From Siphonodentalium dalli (Eukaryota; Mollusca; Scaphopoda; Gadilida; Siphonodentaliidae), in the NCBI GenBank assembly GCA_032622095.1, contig CP136066.1, positions 93,083,319 to 93,147,318 on the forward strand: 64,000 bases of DNA, written 5' to 3'. Numbering within the stretch: the first letter of the stretch is position 1; each line of letters starts with the position of its first letter. Shown one piece after another: positions 1 to 11,402 of the stretch. A program made the translations under genes and the position numbers. The notes beneath the pieces were generated by a model. The model was not told the origin of the DNA, made no database searches, and was given only the letters and a program-made list of their open reading frames with translations.

Positions 1-758
1 AATGCTTGAAAAATACACATCCTCCACATCGAAGGTTCACGAAAAGACGTCTCCATACCCACAACCCTGCATGGAATGACGCCGCGGTCATATAATGGTC
101 TGAGTTAATGAAACTATTCAAAAGGCAAGCATTTTTTTTTCTTCCTGAAGACAGCCGCCTTCGCGGTTTACTTCTTTCGAGTTCATTTCAATGATTTTTC
201 CATAACTATTTAAATATCAGAATAAATGCTTGGAGCATATACACGAATCTTCACAACAAAATTATATTTCAGTTAGGCACTATGTTCTATACTCGATGTA
301 AATTTCCGTGGATACGCTTCTGTATATCTATAGCATCTCAAGCGGAGAGCGATGATATTTAATATACATGCACACGCATCTTTGGGATCGATTAAGAACT
401 GAAAGTTTCATCAAAATTTATACAGGATTTTTTCGAAAATATTTTGTCGTTTTTGAATTCGCGCAGCACGGTGCTCGAATCCAATGTGCGCGAATTTAAA
501 ACTGAGCGTAAGCGAATCCTTGTTGTGACAGTTACCGACATATTAATGATTGTATGGCATTATATGTCATGGAAATGTATTTATGAATTTCAATTCATTG
601 TGGTTTTGCTCCTTAACCATGTATATATGCTAGCAGTTAAATTTCGCCTGACCCACCAGTCACTGCAGTGGGCCCGCTTGGCGTTAGTGATGATTAGGGC
701 ATGATGTGTGTCCTACAAATAGCCGACCGCACCCTACCGCACATCCCTCATGGCAGGG
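1..758. other. Gene-free AT-rich stretch
   Basis: I see no exon, RNA gene or clear repeat here. The open frames are short, have no codon or domain character and no splice context. Confidence 0.4.
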
Positions 759-1756
759 ACGTGGCTAGAGGGTTTCCAACTGCACCCCCTCCCTTGAATC
801 AGAATCAGATCAAACACAAGTTTTTGCATAATTCCATTTGCACCCCCCTTGAACCTCAGTGCTCATGCCTAATCATATTCCTATATATTCACAAACCATG
901 GTTCTATATTCCCGGTATGAGAACATTAAGATATTTTAACCTGAAAAAATACATAAATCTTAACATCTAGTGGTCTAACTCTAGACAAATGCACACGACT
1001 ACCGGCAAGAAACCAGGTCACACCGTGGTTGTTCGGCCCGGTGTGAGAAAATTTTGAAAACTATACAAGAAAATCGCAAATCCTAGCATCTAGACTGGCC
1101 TCAACTGAAGCTCTCCTAGTGTTTCAAACCCCATCCTCCTCCACAGGTTGGAAAATCTCCAACTGATGACCATTTCAGTCCACAAGTTTGACCAAATAAG
1201 CAGTTTTGTATTGGCGACGGGGGAGGGACAATGACACACCGGGCCGACCATGTTTCGGCCGGGTGTGCGAAAATGTTTTAATCTGAACAAGAAAATCGCA
1301 AAATCCTAGCATTTAGACTAGCCTAACCCTTCCTAGAGTTGGAAATTTCAAACCTGATACCCCCACTTAGGTTGGAAAATTTCCAACTGATGACAATTCC
1401 AATGACAATGTTGACCAAATGTATGACAATATTGTTTTCTTAAATTAACTAGCAGTTTTTGACTGGCCACGCGCGGGGGAGGGACCGGACACAAGCTTTC
1501 CAAGTGTTGGAAAATTCCAACCTGTCACCTCCCCGAAGGTTGGATAATTTCCAACTGATGACCATTTCAATCCAAAATTTGGCAAAAATATGCAAATATT
1601 GGTCCAAAAACAATTAATTCCACCAATAAATTGTTTGAAAATCAAACTACAAGAACATTTTCAACCTATTGTTGGTGTGAAATTTCCAACTAATGTTTAG
1701 GCAGGTATGAAATTTCCAACTGTTGAAAATCCCCCAAAACCCCCCTGTCGCCACGT
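759..1756. mobile_element. TIR element, long copy (DNA transposon-like, non-coding)
   Basis: The left end reads ACGTGGCTAGAGGG. The right end, in reverse complement, reads ACGTGGCGACAGGGG, so the two ends are imperfect terminal inverted repeats. The interior repeats a short palindromic phrase of the type GTTGGAAAATTTCCAAC several times between about 1110 and 1730. No transposase frame is visible, so this looks non-autonomous. A shorter relative lies at 2730-3040. Confidence 0.5.
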
Positions 1757-1764
1757 CTCTGTCT

Positions 1765-1908
1765 CAGGGGTCCGAGCGAGATGGGTCATGGGCAAGTAGC
1801 TAGCTGTAGCGGAAGTAAATAAATTAACACACGCTATCGAATTCGCTATGAATGTACGCAAAAAAAAAACGCCGAAAATAACAACCGTTAACCGCACCCC
1901 CACCAGAG
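1765..1908 (-). repeat. Dispersed repeat R1, partial copy
   Basis: The stretch matches the fuller copy at 3481-3755: a CAAGTAGCTAGCT start, a GAATTCGCTATGAATG core, then a long A run and CGCCGAAAATAAC. The inverted copy is at 26213-26500. Strand is relative to the 26.2-kb copy. Confidence 0.55.
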
Positions 1909-2729
1909 TCGTTATTTCGTGGGAGAATCTGGATTCAGATTACGGATTACACTCCGTACGACGTGGTAAACGAACAGACCAGAATCAGTAAGCGAACAGA
2001 CAGTAATCGTTATTTCGTCATAATCTGGATTCAGATTCTGATTCCGCCATCATTACAATCCGTCCTTTGAGTATCAATTATTTTAGAATATAAACGATCC
2101 ATATCGAAGAATTTTAAATGCGGAGACAAATTTGTGTTATTGAGTGTAAACGGGGAGAATTTTACTGAAATTAGCCAAATCATAATGTTATTGATAGTAA
2201 CACTGGGGGAGCAATTCGGTTGATGGTAAACTTGAAGCAAATCCTTGTCATTTTCATTGTCACTTTCGTCATTTTCATTTCATAATTCCACCCATAAAAT
2301 ACTGCCCGAACGCATGTCAATTTCAAATTCGGCGGATAACGTCACCAATGACCGAAGTCACGTGAACCTGCATGGATTCGTCTTCTTCTTTGTTTGTAAT
2401 GATATGTTCCTTCTTATTCAAGAAATAGAAGGATTATATTATATCTATGGACTATCAGATACACGTATGTAATATCTAGTCTTATAACAATTTCATATTT
2501 AAAATGTTCTGTTTCGTTAAATGCAGTCGTTTTGCACAATAGTCTCTGTAGTGCCGAAATTACACGGACACTTTTTGGCCAACGCGCTGTGCAACAGTTG
2601 GAAAATGAAGCTTTGCATCTCCCAATCGCACAAACACAAATGTAAAGCTTATTCTAGGATCGCAGGACTATATGTTGGAAATATCAGTCAATTTATTTGA
2701 TTAAATTTCCACATGTACAAGTTCTATGG
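1909..2729. other. Intergenic stretch without recognisable gene
   Basis: It contains only short open frames and a locally repeated ATAATCTGGATTCAGATT phrase near 1925 and 2021. No exon or structural RNA is seen. Confidence 0.35.
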
Positions 2730-3040
2730 GTGTGGCTAGAGGGTTCTCATGGGTGCACCTTCAATTTTTCAGCCAACTGACCCCCCCCCCCCCCCACCTC
2801 TTGAACCAAACACCACACTCACATAGAATTCCATTTGCACCCCCTTGGAAATATCTGACACACCCTAAGATTGGAAAATTACCAACTATTACTGGTTTGA
2901 AAATCAAACAATGAGAACAATGCCAACCTATATATGGTGTCAGATTAATGTCCAACTAATGTTGTGTCGGTCATGAAATTTCCAACTGTTGGAAATGTAC
3001 CAAAGTTCGGGGGGGGGCCAACCAACCCCTGTCGCCACGT
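2730..3040. mobile_element. TIR element, short copy
   Basis: It begins with GTGTGGCTAGAGGG, ends with CCCCTGTCGCCACGT, and shares the internal CCATTTGCACCCCC phrase with the longer copy at 759-1756. A C-tract follows the left end and a G-tract precedes the right end. About 310 bp, no coding capacity. Confidence 0.5.
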
Positions 3041-3480
3041 CCATGTACAACTGACAAGTTTCGTGTGTTCTCTACAACGTCTTCGGAATTTGATTCAGGA
3101 GATCTAGAGCTGTTAGAAATGCTTTCCCTCGTCAATAAACACACTTTAACTTGAAAAAAAGATGCGATTAAGTCGGATTGGCAGCTAATTATGTGCCATG
3201 TATATACACGTGGAAGAAAAGGATGACTTTCACAACAAACATGAACATTATAAATATAAGATACAAATGATACTTGTACTAAGTACATGAGCCATGTTTG
3301 ACGCTGTGTGAACATTAAACCTAGTACAGGCGACCACGTGGATTTCAAAATCTGACCTAGAATCCGTGTAATCTCGATTTAGCCCCGCCCAGTAATAGAC
3401 CGCACCTCCCCTGGCTACCTGACCACGGAAATGGAAATCATATCATGAAGTGAGTAACCATCTATTTCCGTGTGTGCTCT

Positions 3481-3755
3481 GGCAAGTAGCTAGCTATAGC
3501 GGAAGTGAATAAATAAATCATTGGCTGCTGTCGAATTCGCTATGAATGCTGTACGCAAAAAAAAACGCCGAAAATAACACCCGTCGACCGCACCGCCACC
3601 AGGGGACTAAGCGAGATGGGGCATGCATTTTCGTGCAGAATAGACCTGTATGTACCAAAGGTCCAATCCTCAAGTCGATAGCTGGAGCGGAAACGACACT
3701 TTAACCCTAACTTGCAACCGTTTCCGTCAGGTACGCACAATATAAAAATGCACCG
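3481..3755 (-). repeat. Dispersed repeat R1, fuller copy
   Basis: This stretch is recognisable in reverse complement at 26213-26500 and in part at 1765-1908. A GACCGCACCTCCCCTGGCTACCTGACC phrase just before it (about 3399) recurs in similar form just after it (about 3755), giving an imperfect direct duplication of the flank. Short open frames inside are chance frames shared by copies. Confidence 0.55.
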
Positions 3756-4348
3756 ACCGCAACTCCCCTAACTGTCTGACCACGGAACGGGACAAATACG
3801 GTGTAATATGTCATATTCTAGTGTTTTACCCTTTTCCTCATTTCTGGTCGCGTTTGAGATCTCCTCAGGAAATTTTTAATGCGTGATACTCATAAAGTCA
3901 AAACCATGAGATTCCCATCCGTGAGATTAGCCAAATCTCTCAAAACTGTTAGAAATGTCAAATATGTGCACAAAAGGACTTCAGTAAAAAAAAATACATG
4001 AGGTTGTAAAAAAACGCGTTGTTTTGCCTCTCGGATCAACCAACCACCCCGGCATAACTTCCTGCAAATTTTGTATTACCCACCCCCCTGATTTCGGCAC
4101 AATTATTTGGTATTCCTTCCGTGAACCCCTCCGTGGAGTTTCACACCACTTTAACGCCCATTGATTTCAATTTGACGTATTTTTGTTTAGACCAAATGGC
4201 CGCCCATGCAAGTGACCCGCTAATTTACTTAAACTTATATTAATAATGTCGCTGATAAAACGTCACTATTAACCCAATAACCGGCTTATTCGTTAGAACA
4301 TATATTATTTGTTTTCAACTCTACATGAATTGTCAAATGAAACGTGAG
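3756..4348. other. Intergenic stretch, nothing recognised
   Basis: AT-rich DNA with no coding frame, no RNA gene and no clear repeat that I could pair with another part of the window. Confidence 0.35.
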
Positions 4349-4795
4349 TTTAGAGATGCATTATCCGAATTAAAGCTCCTGAATTACTATTTATTTGGCT
4401 TCGGGGGTAAAAATATTTGATTTGAGTCGAGGAACCAACCCATCAAAACTCAAGAGTGATCAGATATCGAATTTTAAAGTTCGTTATTTGTCGAGATGTG
4501 CAGTTATATGTGGCCCAGAAACACGTGGTCAAACGGACGGTCTCGGACAAAATTGCTGATGAAGATTAATAACTCTAAAATCAAGTGGTAATACGGCCAT
4601 ATTTCGTGATACTTAAATGATAATATGGCCATATTTTGTTGAACAAGATGTTGATAAATAACAAGTTTTGGGAAATTTTATACCAAAGTTGACAGTGGTT
4701 AGCATTATTTTGTTGCAATAAATCCATTCTGATAAATAAAGCGTATTTTGAAGAAATGTTGTTGTTTGTATTCTGATTTGATTGAGTACCTTTAA
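4349..4795 (-). mobile_element. MITE family D, copy 1 (TTAA-flanked)
   Basis: The right end reads GATTGAGTACCTTTAA, the reverse complement of the TTAAAGGTACTCAATC end seen at 58169 and 58557. The interior includes the family's TTGGCTTCGGGGGTAAAAA and ACTCTAAAATCAAGTGGT phrases. No coding capacity. TTAA at the end suggests piggyBac-type target choice. Confidence 0.6.
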
Positions 4796-5964
4796 CGAGA
4801 AAAGAAAAACCTTGTTTATCACATTGTTTACATTAATTCCGTAGAATGCGAACCAGTCTTTTACCAACAATAGCAAACGTGAATATACATCTAATTACAC
4901 AGCGTGATATATCATATACGTGTTTTAACATAAAATCCAGATTACAGCACACCACAAGCTGGAAAACACAGTTCAGTACCCTCGCTATGCTATGTCTGAA
5001 CGCTGCCGGCATGTGTATTTTCTTAATTAAATCTAACATTTTTTATTGAAGTATTTTGTCAGTTACAATTCATTCTGGCTTGATCTAGACCATTTTCAAC
5101 TAAATATGGACAGTTCAGTTTCTCAGAATAATGCAGTATGAATTGTAACATACAAATTAAGTCAAAAATAAATAAATGTTACATTGCGTGTAGGTGCGGG
5201 CAGCGGTAAGTCATGCGCAGGGGACTGAACCATGTATGAGCTTGGGTACACCATTGTCACGTGGGATAAGTAATCACTCGTCTACGTAAACAGCATCGAT
5301 AGAACAATCGATATCACAATTAAGCTGGTTCAAGTCCAAGAAAATTTGGACTATATAGGGTCATGCGTAATAAATAGATGATATCAACACTTTTTTGTTT
5401 GATATTGGAATTATCTCACTCTGCCACGAGTGGAAATTAATTTTTTTGTCATTAACAATTAGATAATTACCATATCCAATCAAACAGTGTAGATATTATT
5501 TTTATTATATGCTCCGCTAAGTTAGCCCATGGCTCAATTCGAAAGAAGAGTACGTTGAAATCAGTCCCGGCGTTTCGGAGAAAAATTACGAAGAGACATA
5601 TTATCCTTGCCATTTGAATGGTCAAAACACCCCTATTCTTGTTATTTCACATTCCCAATGAAACTAAATATCTTTGACAAATCATGGGACACCGTCCCCC
5701 ATACAAATTAAAGTAACAAAACAAAACTCTCATCAAAATGTCATTCCTGCAACACTATCGACTTAAATACACCAGCAGCTGAACGCCAGCGGAGAGGAAG
5801 CTCACTAAGTTTGGTAACTTGTGCTCAGATTCCCTGTGTACCCACAACATTATTTATAAATTCTGTGTTATGTAAAATATTCCATGTAAATGTGGGTCAC
5901 AATCAATATGTTCAAACAAACAATAATTACTGATACATATCATGTTGTGATCGATTCAGTTTTT
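4796..5964. other. Intergenic stretch, nothing recognised
   Basis: It contains several short overlapping open frames on both strands (for example 4833-5049) that lack splice context or domain features. I judge it non-coding. Confidence 0.35.
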
Positions 5965-6145
5965 CACTGGTTTGATTCACGAAAAAGCCTATTTTACCCC
6001 AAAATCAGAAATCGCACAACATTTCACAAGAAGGCAACACCGCATGTTATCTGCTGTACCAATATGAAACTTTTGATAAATAATTAATCTTGTTACTCTT
6101 TCACATGATTCAATTCGTATAAGTGTCGATTCCGGTCCCCGCTAA
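5965..6145 (+). repeat. Direct duplication, unit 1
   Basis: About 180 bp starting near TTTGATTCACGAAAAAGCC is repeated in the same orientation at 6535-6718 with moderate divergence. A shorter partial resemblance lies near 6380. Confidence 0.6.
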
Positions 6146-6534
6146 CAAATGTGTTGGGCCTATATAGAAATATAAGGGGATTTTATTAATTCAAATCAGA
6201 TTACCCTGGTAACCATAGAACCTGCCTTATTCCAATAACGCCTTGTTGGTTTATTACCTACATCTAACACTTAATTTTTTAACATCGAAACTGGGAATGT
6301 TTTATAAAGAATGAACTAATATAATGATGCATATCTTGTTGTGGTGGATTCCAGAATTCTCTAAAAAAAAATTTACAAAAAACGATTTTTACCCCAAAAA
6401 CGAACCCTAGAACATTGACATACTCCAAAAATTCTCCTTCAAATGTGAACATGTCCTCCAACCTCTATTGTTTAGTCGTGTTCGCATCCAGAAATAGATG
6501 TGAATGTTATTTAGGCAGCTGGATTCCATTTCTC

Positions 6535-6718
6535 ACTGGTTTTATTCACGAAAAAGCCTATTTTACCTAAAATAAGAAATCGTACAACACTACACGAAAA
6601 GGTAACACCGGCATGTTATCCACTGTATCAATACGGACATTTTGATATATAATTCAGTTTGTTACTCGTACACGTGGTTGAACTCGAAAATAACGCCCAA
6701 TTCTGGTCCCAGCTGCCC
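6535..6718 (+). repeat. Direct duplication, unit 2
   Basis: Second copy of the 5965-6145 unit, starting TTTTATTCACGAAAAAGCC. The pair is about 570 bp apart. No coding frame is conserved between the copies. Confidence 0.6.
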
Positions 6719-7942
6719 CACTATTACGCCATGTTGGCTTAAAGGTACGGTTGGCCTTGGCGGTGGGTATCCTGTGAAAATATTTCCACCCGTCAAAGAC
6801 CGCCACAAACAGAAAGAACATCAAAATGTAGACAGACTTTGTCCGTATATAAATAAGAAATATCGCATAAACAGTATGTTATTTTCATATGTTTAACCAT
6901 TGTTATGTAAACAAAAGCATACAAAGTTACTTTTCTGGTGTTTGTTTATATTATGATGGTAAACATAAAGAGCGTTCTTTGTTGGTGAATTCCTGATATG
7001 GAACTAATAAAGAGCGTTTATGCCATTTGTGTGTGATTAGCCAGTAGCATTGTGCTGTCCTCTGTAACCCAATCAGGCTCTTGATTAGGTAAAATATAGT
7101 AGGTATTTATGATAACATGCTGTTTGCGCGATGGTCATGGTATATATGAACGAAACTGTATGCGTTTTAATGTTTTTCTGTTTACGGTGTTTGGAACAAA
7201 TATGAATATTTTCGACAATTAAGGCCTCACGTGCCTTTAATGCAGGCCAGGATCGAGATAAGATAGAACAATCCGAAATACTTGTCATGTCGTCTCCACC
7301 GGGGCCATTGCGTGCTGTTACATAAATTATTCTTTCCGTTATGTCGCAGATAAAAAGCAAATTCGAGGCAAATCGTGTGTGGTTGTTCCAATATGTGTCA
7401 CGTACGATTCATACTAGATCACGCCGAAGATTCATATGACGTGTGGTGACGATTGGTTGAGAGCTGTAACATATATGGTGTGCTGAATCAAATTGTTGAC
7501 TCACGCACGCACAGACGAGTTGGACGGTTGGGTCAAATTGGCGATACATGGACGGATAGATAGTTTTTTTTAGGTAACTGATATCCTCTTTGATATCCCA
7601 TGCTACAGCGACAATCTGAATGTGCATCATTTTGAGACAGTCCAATCATCCTACTTATCTGCAGGCCGTATCACAATTTAGTTTTCATATTTCTCACAAC
7701 ATTCACACCGTTTCTGTCAGAAACTGGGTTCAAAGCCAACGCTAAAAAGCCACACAATCCTGCAAAAATGATATCACTGTATCTGGAGGACCGTGCTCCT
7801 TGTGCGTCGACGGACATCGATGACACTTGGGGCGCCGTTCTCCAAAGAACCAGAACGCCACCTTAATTTGCCAGCTCCCGTAAAATAGCCATATTCATAT
7901 TCACTAGCATCTGTTTTCCAGGGAGAGGGGCAGTAGTATTGG
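6719..7942. other. Intergenic stretch without recognised gene
   Basis: Only short frames are present. AATAAAGAGCGTT occurs at about 7003-7020 and recurs at about 33639 and 59955-60010, so it is a small dispersed motif. Confidence 0.35.
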
Positions 7943-8210
7943 CTGCCACTCTGGCCCACCCCAAATCCTGTCGGCCACTCTGGCCCATGGGCCAGAGTGG
8001 CCGACAGGATTTGGGGTGGGCCAGAGTGGCCGTCCCAGGTAAACATAGTGGCCTCCCCCAGGTTTATTCTGGGGGCGGCCACTCTGGCCCATGGGCCAAA
8101 GTGGCCGCCCACAGTAAACAAACTTGCTGGGGCGGCCACTCTGGCCCATGCACCCAGAAAAAACCTGGGGCGGCCACTCTGGCCCATGGGCCAGAGTGGC
8201 CGACAGCGAG
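7943..8210. repeat. GC-rich palindrome cluster with GGCC-ACTCT-GGCC units
   Basis: Positions 7945-8030 form a perfect 86-bp palindrome with no spacer, centred on CCATGG at 7985-7990. Further palindromic copies of GGCCACTCTGGCCCATGG follow at about 8077, 8133 and 8170. The unit is strikingly GC-rich compared with its surroundings and creates repeated GGCC-N5-GGCC sites. The long open frames that cross it on both strands are by-products of the repeat and are not genes. Confidence 0.9.
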
Positions 8211-8310
8211 GGGGAACAGAGTGACCTGCCCAGGGTCGGTCTAGAGGTTGTGCTAGATTCCAAAAGAGTAAGGTGAGCGCTTCGAAGGGATTTCTTGACA
8301 GAAAAGAGCA

Positions 8311-8443
8311 CAATTTACCAATGTATCGATTTTTTCTCGGATTCTAATGCCAGTGTGGTAAGCGAAGGGCGCTGCCCTTCGATGTACACATTGAACTTAG
8401 AATAATACCGAGAAAAAATAGATGTGTTGGTAAATTATGCTAC
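8311..8443. repeat. Inverted repeat (imperfect hairpin)
   Basis: The left arm from CAATTTACCAATGTATCG and the right arm ending in GTGTTGGTAAATTATG are inverted relatives. A smaller GAAGGGCGCTGCCCTTC stem-loop sits between them. It lies between the palindrome cluster and the virus-like gene block. Confidence 0.6.
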
Positions 8444-8578
8444 TTTACCAGTGCATATTTTAACAAAAGCGAAAGTCTTCGAATAAATTCGAAGAGGCTA
8501 GCGCTGTGAAAGTGTGCATGTAAGAGTCATCTGATAGCAGGTTTTGGGTGGCCCTGAAAGGGGCCGTTTTACGTTAGA

Positions 8579-9118
8579 TCACAAGAAAGGTGGATAAGGG
8601 GTCTTTAGGAACTCAAATCCATCCCCTTGATCCAACTCCCGAAACACAAGCGAACCCTCGATGAGAGGTGGAAATATACCTTGCGGTATACTCACACCCT
8701 TCAATGGAGGTACGTCTAATCTGTACTGCTTCTTCTCTCTCCAAAACACGAGCTTTCTCTGCAGAAGGGTTGCCGCCACCGTAAGCAAGACACCTGTTGT
8801 CCCAAGCCATTCGATGTTCTCTGTCTCCTGTCCACTGAACAGTGTAGAATTGCGAGCCCAAGTTGCATTGGCAAAAGTGAATAGTTCAAAGAACTTTTCA
8901 CCTGTACCATACACTGCCCATGAAAGGGTCTCCCATACCGCAATGTCCCTCGGGGCCGATACACGGATGGCTCTGACATAAGATCCGAGATCAATTTTAG
9001 TGTATTCCATCGTGGAGAAATGATATACTCTAAATGGGGTTTTGTTATATGTAAAACGCGCGGACTCATTGGCGACGTTATTGTGATTTTCTACCAATTT
9101 TCCCGAATGATATTTCAA
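8579..9118 (-). CDS. Unrecognised 179-residue protein of a virus-like or Polinton-like block
   Basis: A single open frame of 179 residues lies on the same strand as, and 276 bp downstream of, the cysteine-protease ORF at 9395-9928. I recognise no family. It has no signal peptide. A short hydrophobic stretch follows mid-protein (TTGVLLTVAATLL) and the C terminus is Pro-rich (TPYPPFL). The composition is that of a normal globular protein, unlike the low-complexity exons further along the window. By context it may be a structural or accessory gene of the same element. Overlapping frames on both strands are shadows. The start at 9118 is simply the first ATG. Confidence 0.5.
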   Translation of the reverse strand: MKYHSGKLVENHNNVANESARFTYNKTPFRVYHFSTMEYTKIDLGSYVRAIRVSAPRDIAVWETLSWAVYGTGEKFFELFTFANATWARNSTLFSGQETENIEWLGTTGVLLTVAATLLQRKLVFWREKKQYRLDVPPLKGVSIPQGIFPPLIEGSLVFRELDQGDGFEFLKTPYPPFL

Positions 9119-9394
9119 ATGTGTTTCTTTTTTGGTGAATTAAGATCTTCATCGACATTGCCGAAGACGATCATTAAAAACAGACACTGTTTTTCAATAA
9201 CATAACTTTTATTTTTGAATTAAGAATCAACATATTTACAACTGATCATGAAATTATCATATTTACAATCAATAACTGGTAATGCAATGAACATAATTTA
9301 CATTTGGTAATACATTTCATCATTAACAATCAACATATTTACAAAATGATTATGATTTTAACATGTTCAAACAATTGGTAATGAACACATTTTA

Positions 9395-9928
9395 TCAACA
9401 CTGAAATTCACAGTAAGTCTTACAAGTTTGTGAAATACATGTTTTGGGTAATGTTTCTGATTCTCTTCGTAAGGGTTCATAGTTTCTATGAAACCAGTCA
9501 AATACTTTTCTATCATTTTTGAAGTAGTCACCATCAAAATTCATTTCAACTAATACTTTTATACCATATCCGCTTTTCAAGAAATGTAAAGCAAATATGC
9601 AGTAGATACCACATACGTTTGTACCGTGATGTTGAAACCGCCCAACGTTTATTTTACATTCGATCGAATTTCTTTGAATAAATGATTTGATATATTTATC
9701 AATAACTGGTATCCCAAACGAATCGAAATATGTTGCAATGTTCCCATTGAAGAAAATTGCAACCCAGTGTTCTCCTGGCTTTTCTGACGTATGTGTATTT
9801 ACTATGTATGCTTTTACGTGATGAGGTTTCTCGTGTGGTAACTGATCTTTTGCACACACCACACCATACAATGAACAGATGTATGATGATTTGTCTAGTA
9901 TATGCTGAAGTTCGCTAGTGTTCATCAT
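9395..9928 (-). CDS. Adenain-type (C5/Ulp1-fold) cysteine protease, Polinton/adintovirus-like
   Basis: The 177-residue frame carries the expected order of catalytic elements. A GEHW segment near residue 52 gives the histidine. YFDSFG near residue 67 gives the acidic residue. A glutamine at about residue 99 and NVCGIYCI near 104-111 give the oxyanion glutamine and the nucleophilic cysteine. This is the signature of adenovirus-like maturation proteases, which Polinton/Maverick elements and adintoviruses also carry and which process capsid proteins. It is close to full length, with no internal stop. The start codon overlaps the upstream ORF's stop in an ATGA arrangement (9925-9928), typical of compact viral gene arrays. 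Which element family it belongs to is inference. Confidence 0.75.
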   Translation of the reverse strand: MMNTSELQHILDKSSYICSLYGVVCAKDQLPHEKPHHVKAYIVNTHTSEKPGEHWVAIFFNGNIATYFDSFGIPVIDKYIKSFIQRNSIECKINVGRFQHHGTNVCGIYCIFALHFLKSGYGIKVLVEMNFDGDYFKNDRKVFDWFHRNYEPLRRESETLPKTCISQTCKTYCEFQC

Positions 9929-10221
9929 CGTAGTTTTTTTTTTACTTTTTCACACCACAAGTCAACAAAAACCGAATTAAATTGGATACAGTTTGCATGA
10001 ACAACTTCCTTTATATCTTTCCAAAGTTTGAATGCCTCAAATTTCTCTTGTGGTGTAAATGATTCTATTTCTGGATACCATTGTTCCATAACTCGGTAGA
10101 TGTTCAATTTAAGTAGTGCTATATCAATTAACATATCTACCCATTGTATAGGTGGTGTCCAAAGACAAAGTAAATGTGGTCTCTGACTTGGATGATCTAT
10201 TTTACATCCTTCACAATTGAG
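9925..10221 (-). CDS. Small protein with Cys/His motif, upstream of the protease
   Basis: The frame is open from the stop at 10222-10224 to the TGA at 9925-9927. Its first ATG is at 10134, but the reading continues upstream through a Cys/His-rich segment, NCEGCKIDHPSQRPHLLCL, which looks zinc-binding (C-x2-C-x3-H then H-x2-C). From memory, similar Cys-His-'HPSQ' segments occur in invertebrate and fish transposon or viral ORFs, but I could not check this. The 3' end overlaps the protease start by 4 bp. The 5' part is truncated or frameshifted, so I treat it as a broken remnant that may start further upstream. Confidence 0.5.
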   Translation of the reverse strand, partial: LNCEGCKIDHPSQRPHLLCLWTPPIQWVDMLIDIALLKLNIYRVMEQWYPEIESFTPQEKFEAFKLWKDIKEVVHANCIQFNSVFVDLWCEKVKKKLR

Positions 10222-11402
10222 TCACTCATGACACGAACATTGTGTTAAAACGCTATACCCGTCTGTATAGAGCACTGAAGGGGTAGCCACCCCACTAGAG
10301 TTAATTGGTATTAACAAGAGGTAATTAAACTGACTGTCGGGTCTGTTATTGTCAACGGCGGTTCTGTTTGTGAATGGTATTGACCACAGCATGTTGTTAT
10401 AATTTCCGCATGATTTATATTATTATTTTTGCATGTATCTTGAGTGTTTATTGAATTTTTGCACCAGGTGTTTTATATGCAGTTCGGAGGTTTCTTTTTC
10501 AAACGAAATTGAATCTCTTTTGTGTTTCACGTTTGTTTCTCCGACGATATCTGACATGTACTAACTGTAAATTATTAGTAGGCTACGTGGTCACATACCT
10601 CAGTTTACCTACACAATATTATGCTTGAAAGATGCCAACATTACACAGTCACGGTAGGTTACAGTTATTCATACAACCGGCTTGACATCAAGTTAGATCC
10701 TATTTTCGTGCATTCAACAACAACTGCGAATTTAAAGTCACCCCGGCTGAAATACATGTCATGTTACTAGTATATAAAAGCTGTTTTGTTAAGAAAAATG
10801 TCCAACGATTAAATAGTGTGTATATGTAATTGAAAATGGCTTGTTCATTCAGACTTGAAACCCACATGATGTTCATAAGACGTGCGCTCGAATTTGTATG
10901 GTGGAGGTCTTTGTGCATGAAAATTCCAGAATATTATGTGATTTATATTTTTGTCGACAGCAATATTTATCAATGACTATTCTCTTTATGTGAACTATGT
11001 TACTGTCAATATAACAAAAACACTACTTGCCAATGTCTGCACAGTCTATTCCTATCATCAAAGTCTATTGTTACAGCTATTTCCAATGTAGCCATTTTAG
11101 ACAAGCTATTTCGTACACACCTTATCAGAAATTAACAAACGCTCCTTATTGACCATACTCGAGAAACATCGGGAAATATCAATGATAAACCAATCTAGAT
11201 TTATTTACCATTTTAATTAATCTTTTACAAAAAAAAGTGTAAGATAATTTACAATATTTAGTGAAAAAAAATTTGAGCGATAATTATCAAGATTTCTCCA
11301 TGTAAATTTCATCAATGATTATGTCTCGAAAACAAAATCATCAAAAAAGACATACCTAGAACAGGAACGATGCAACAATTACATATATTGCTGGTAAAAT
11401 AA
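10222..11402. other. Intergenic stretch between virus-like block and satellite
   Basis: AT-rich. I find no further genes of the virus-like element (no polymerase, integrase or ATPase segment), so the element seems to be a short relic. No RNA gene is seen. Confidence 0.35.

Noticed and set aside
7774-8313. 179- and 135-residue minus-strand frames and a 101-residue plus-strand frame
   Set aside because: They are open because they read through the GGCC palindromes (GPEWP/ATLAHG periodicity on both strands). No domain and no conserved start.
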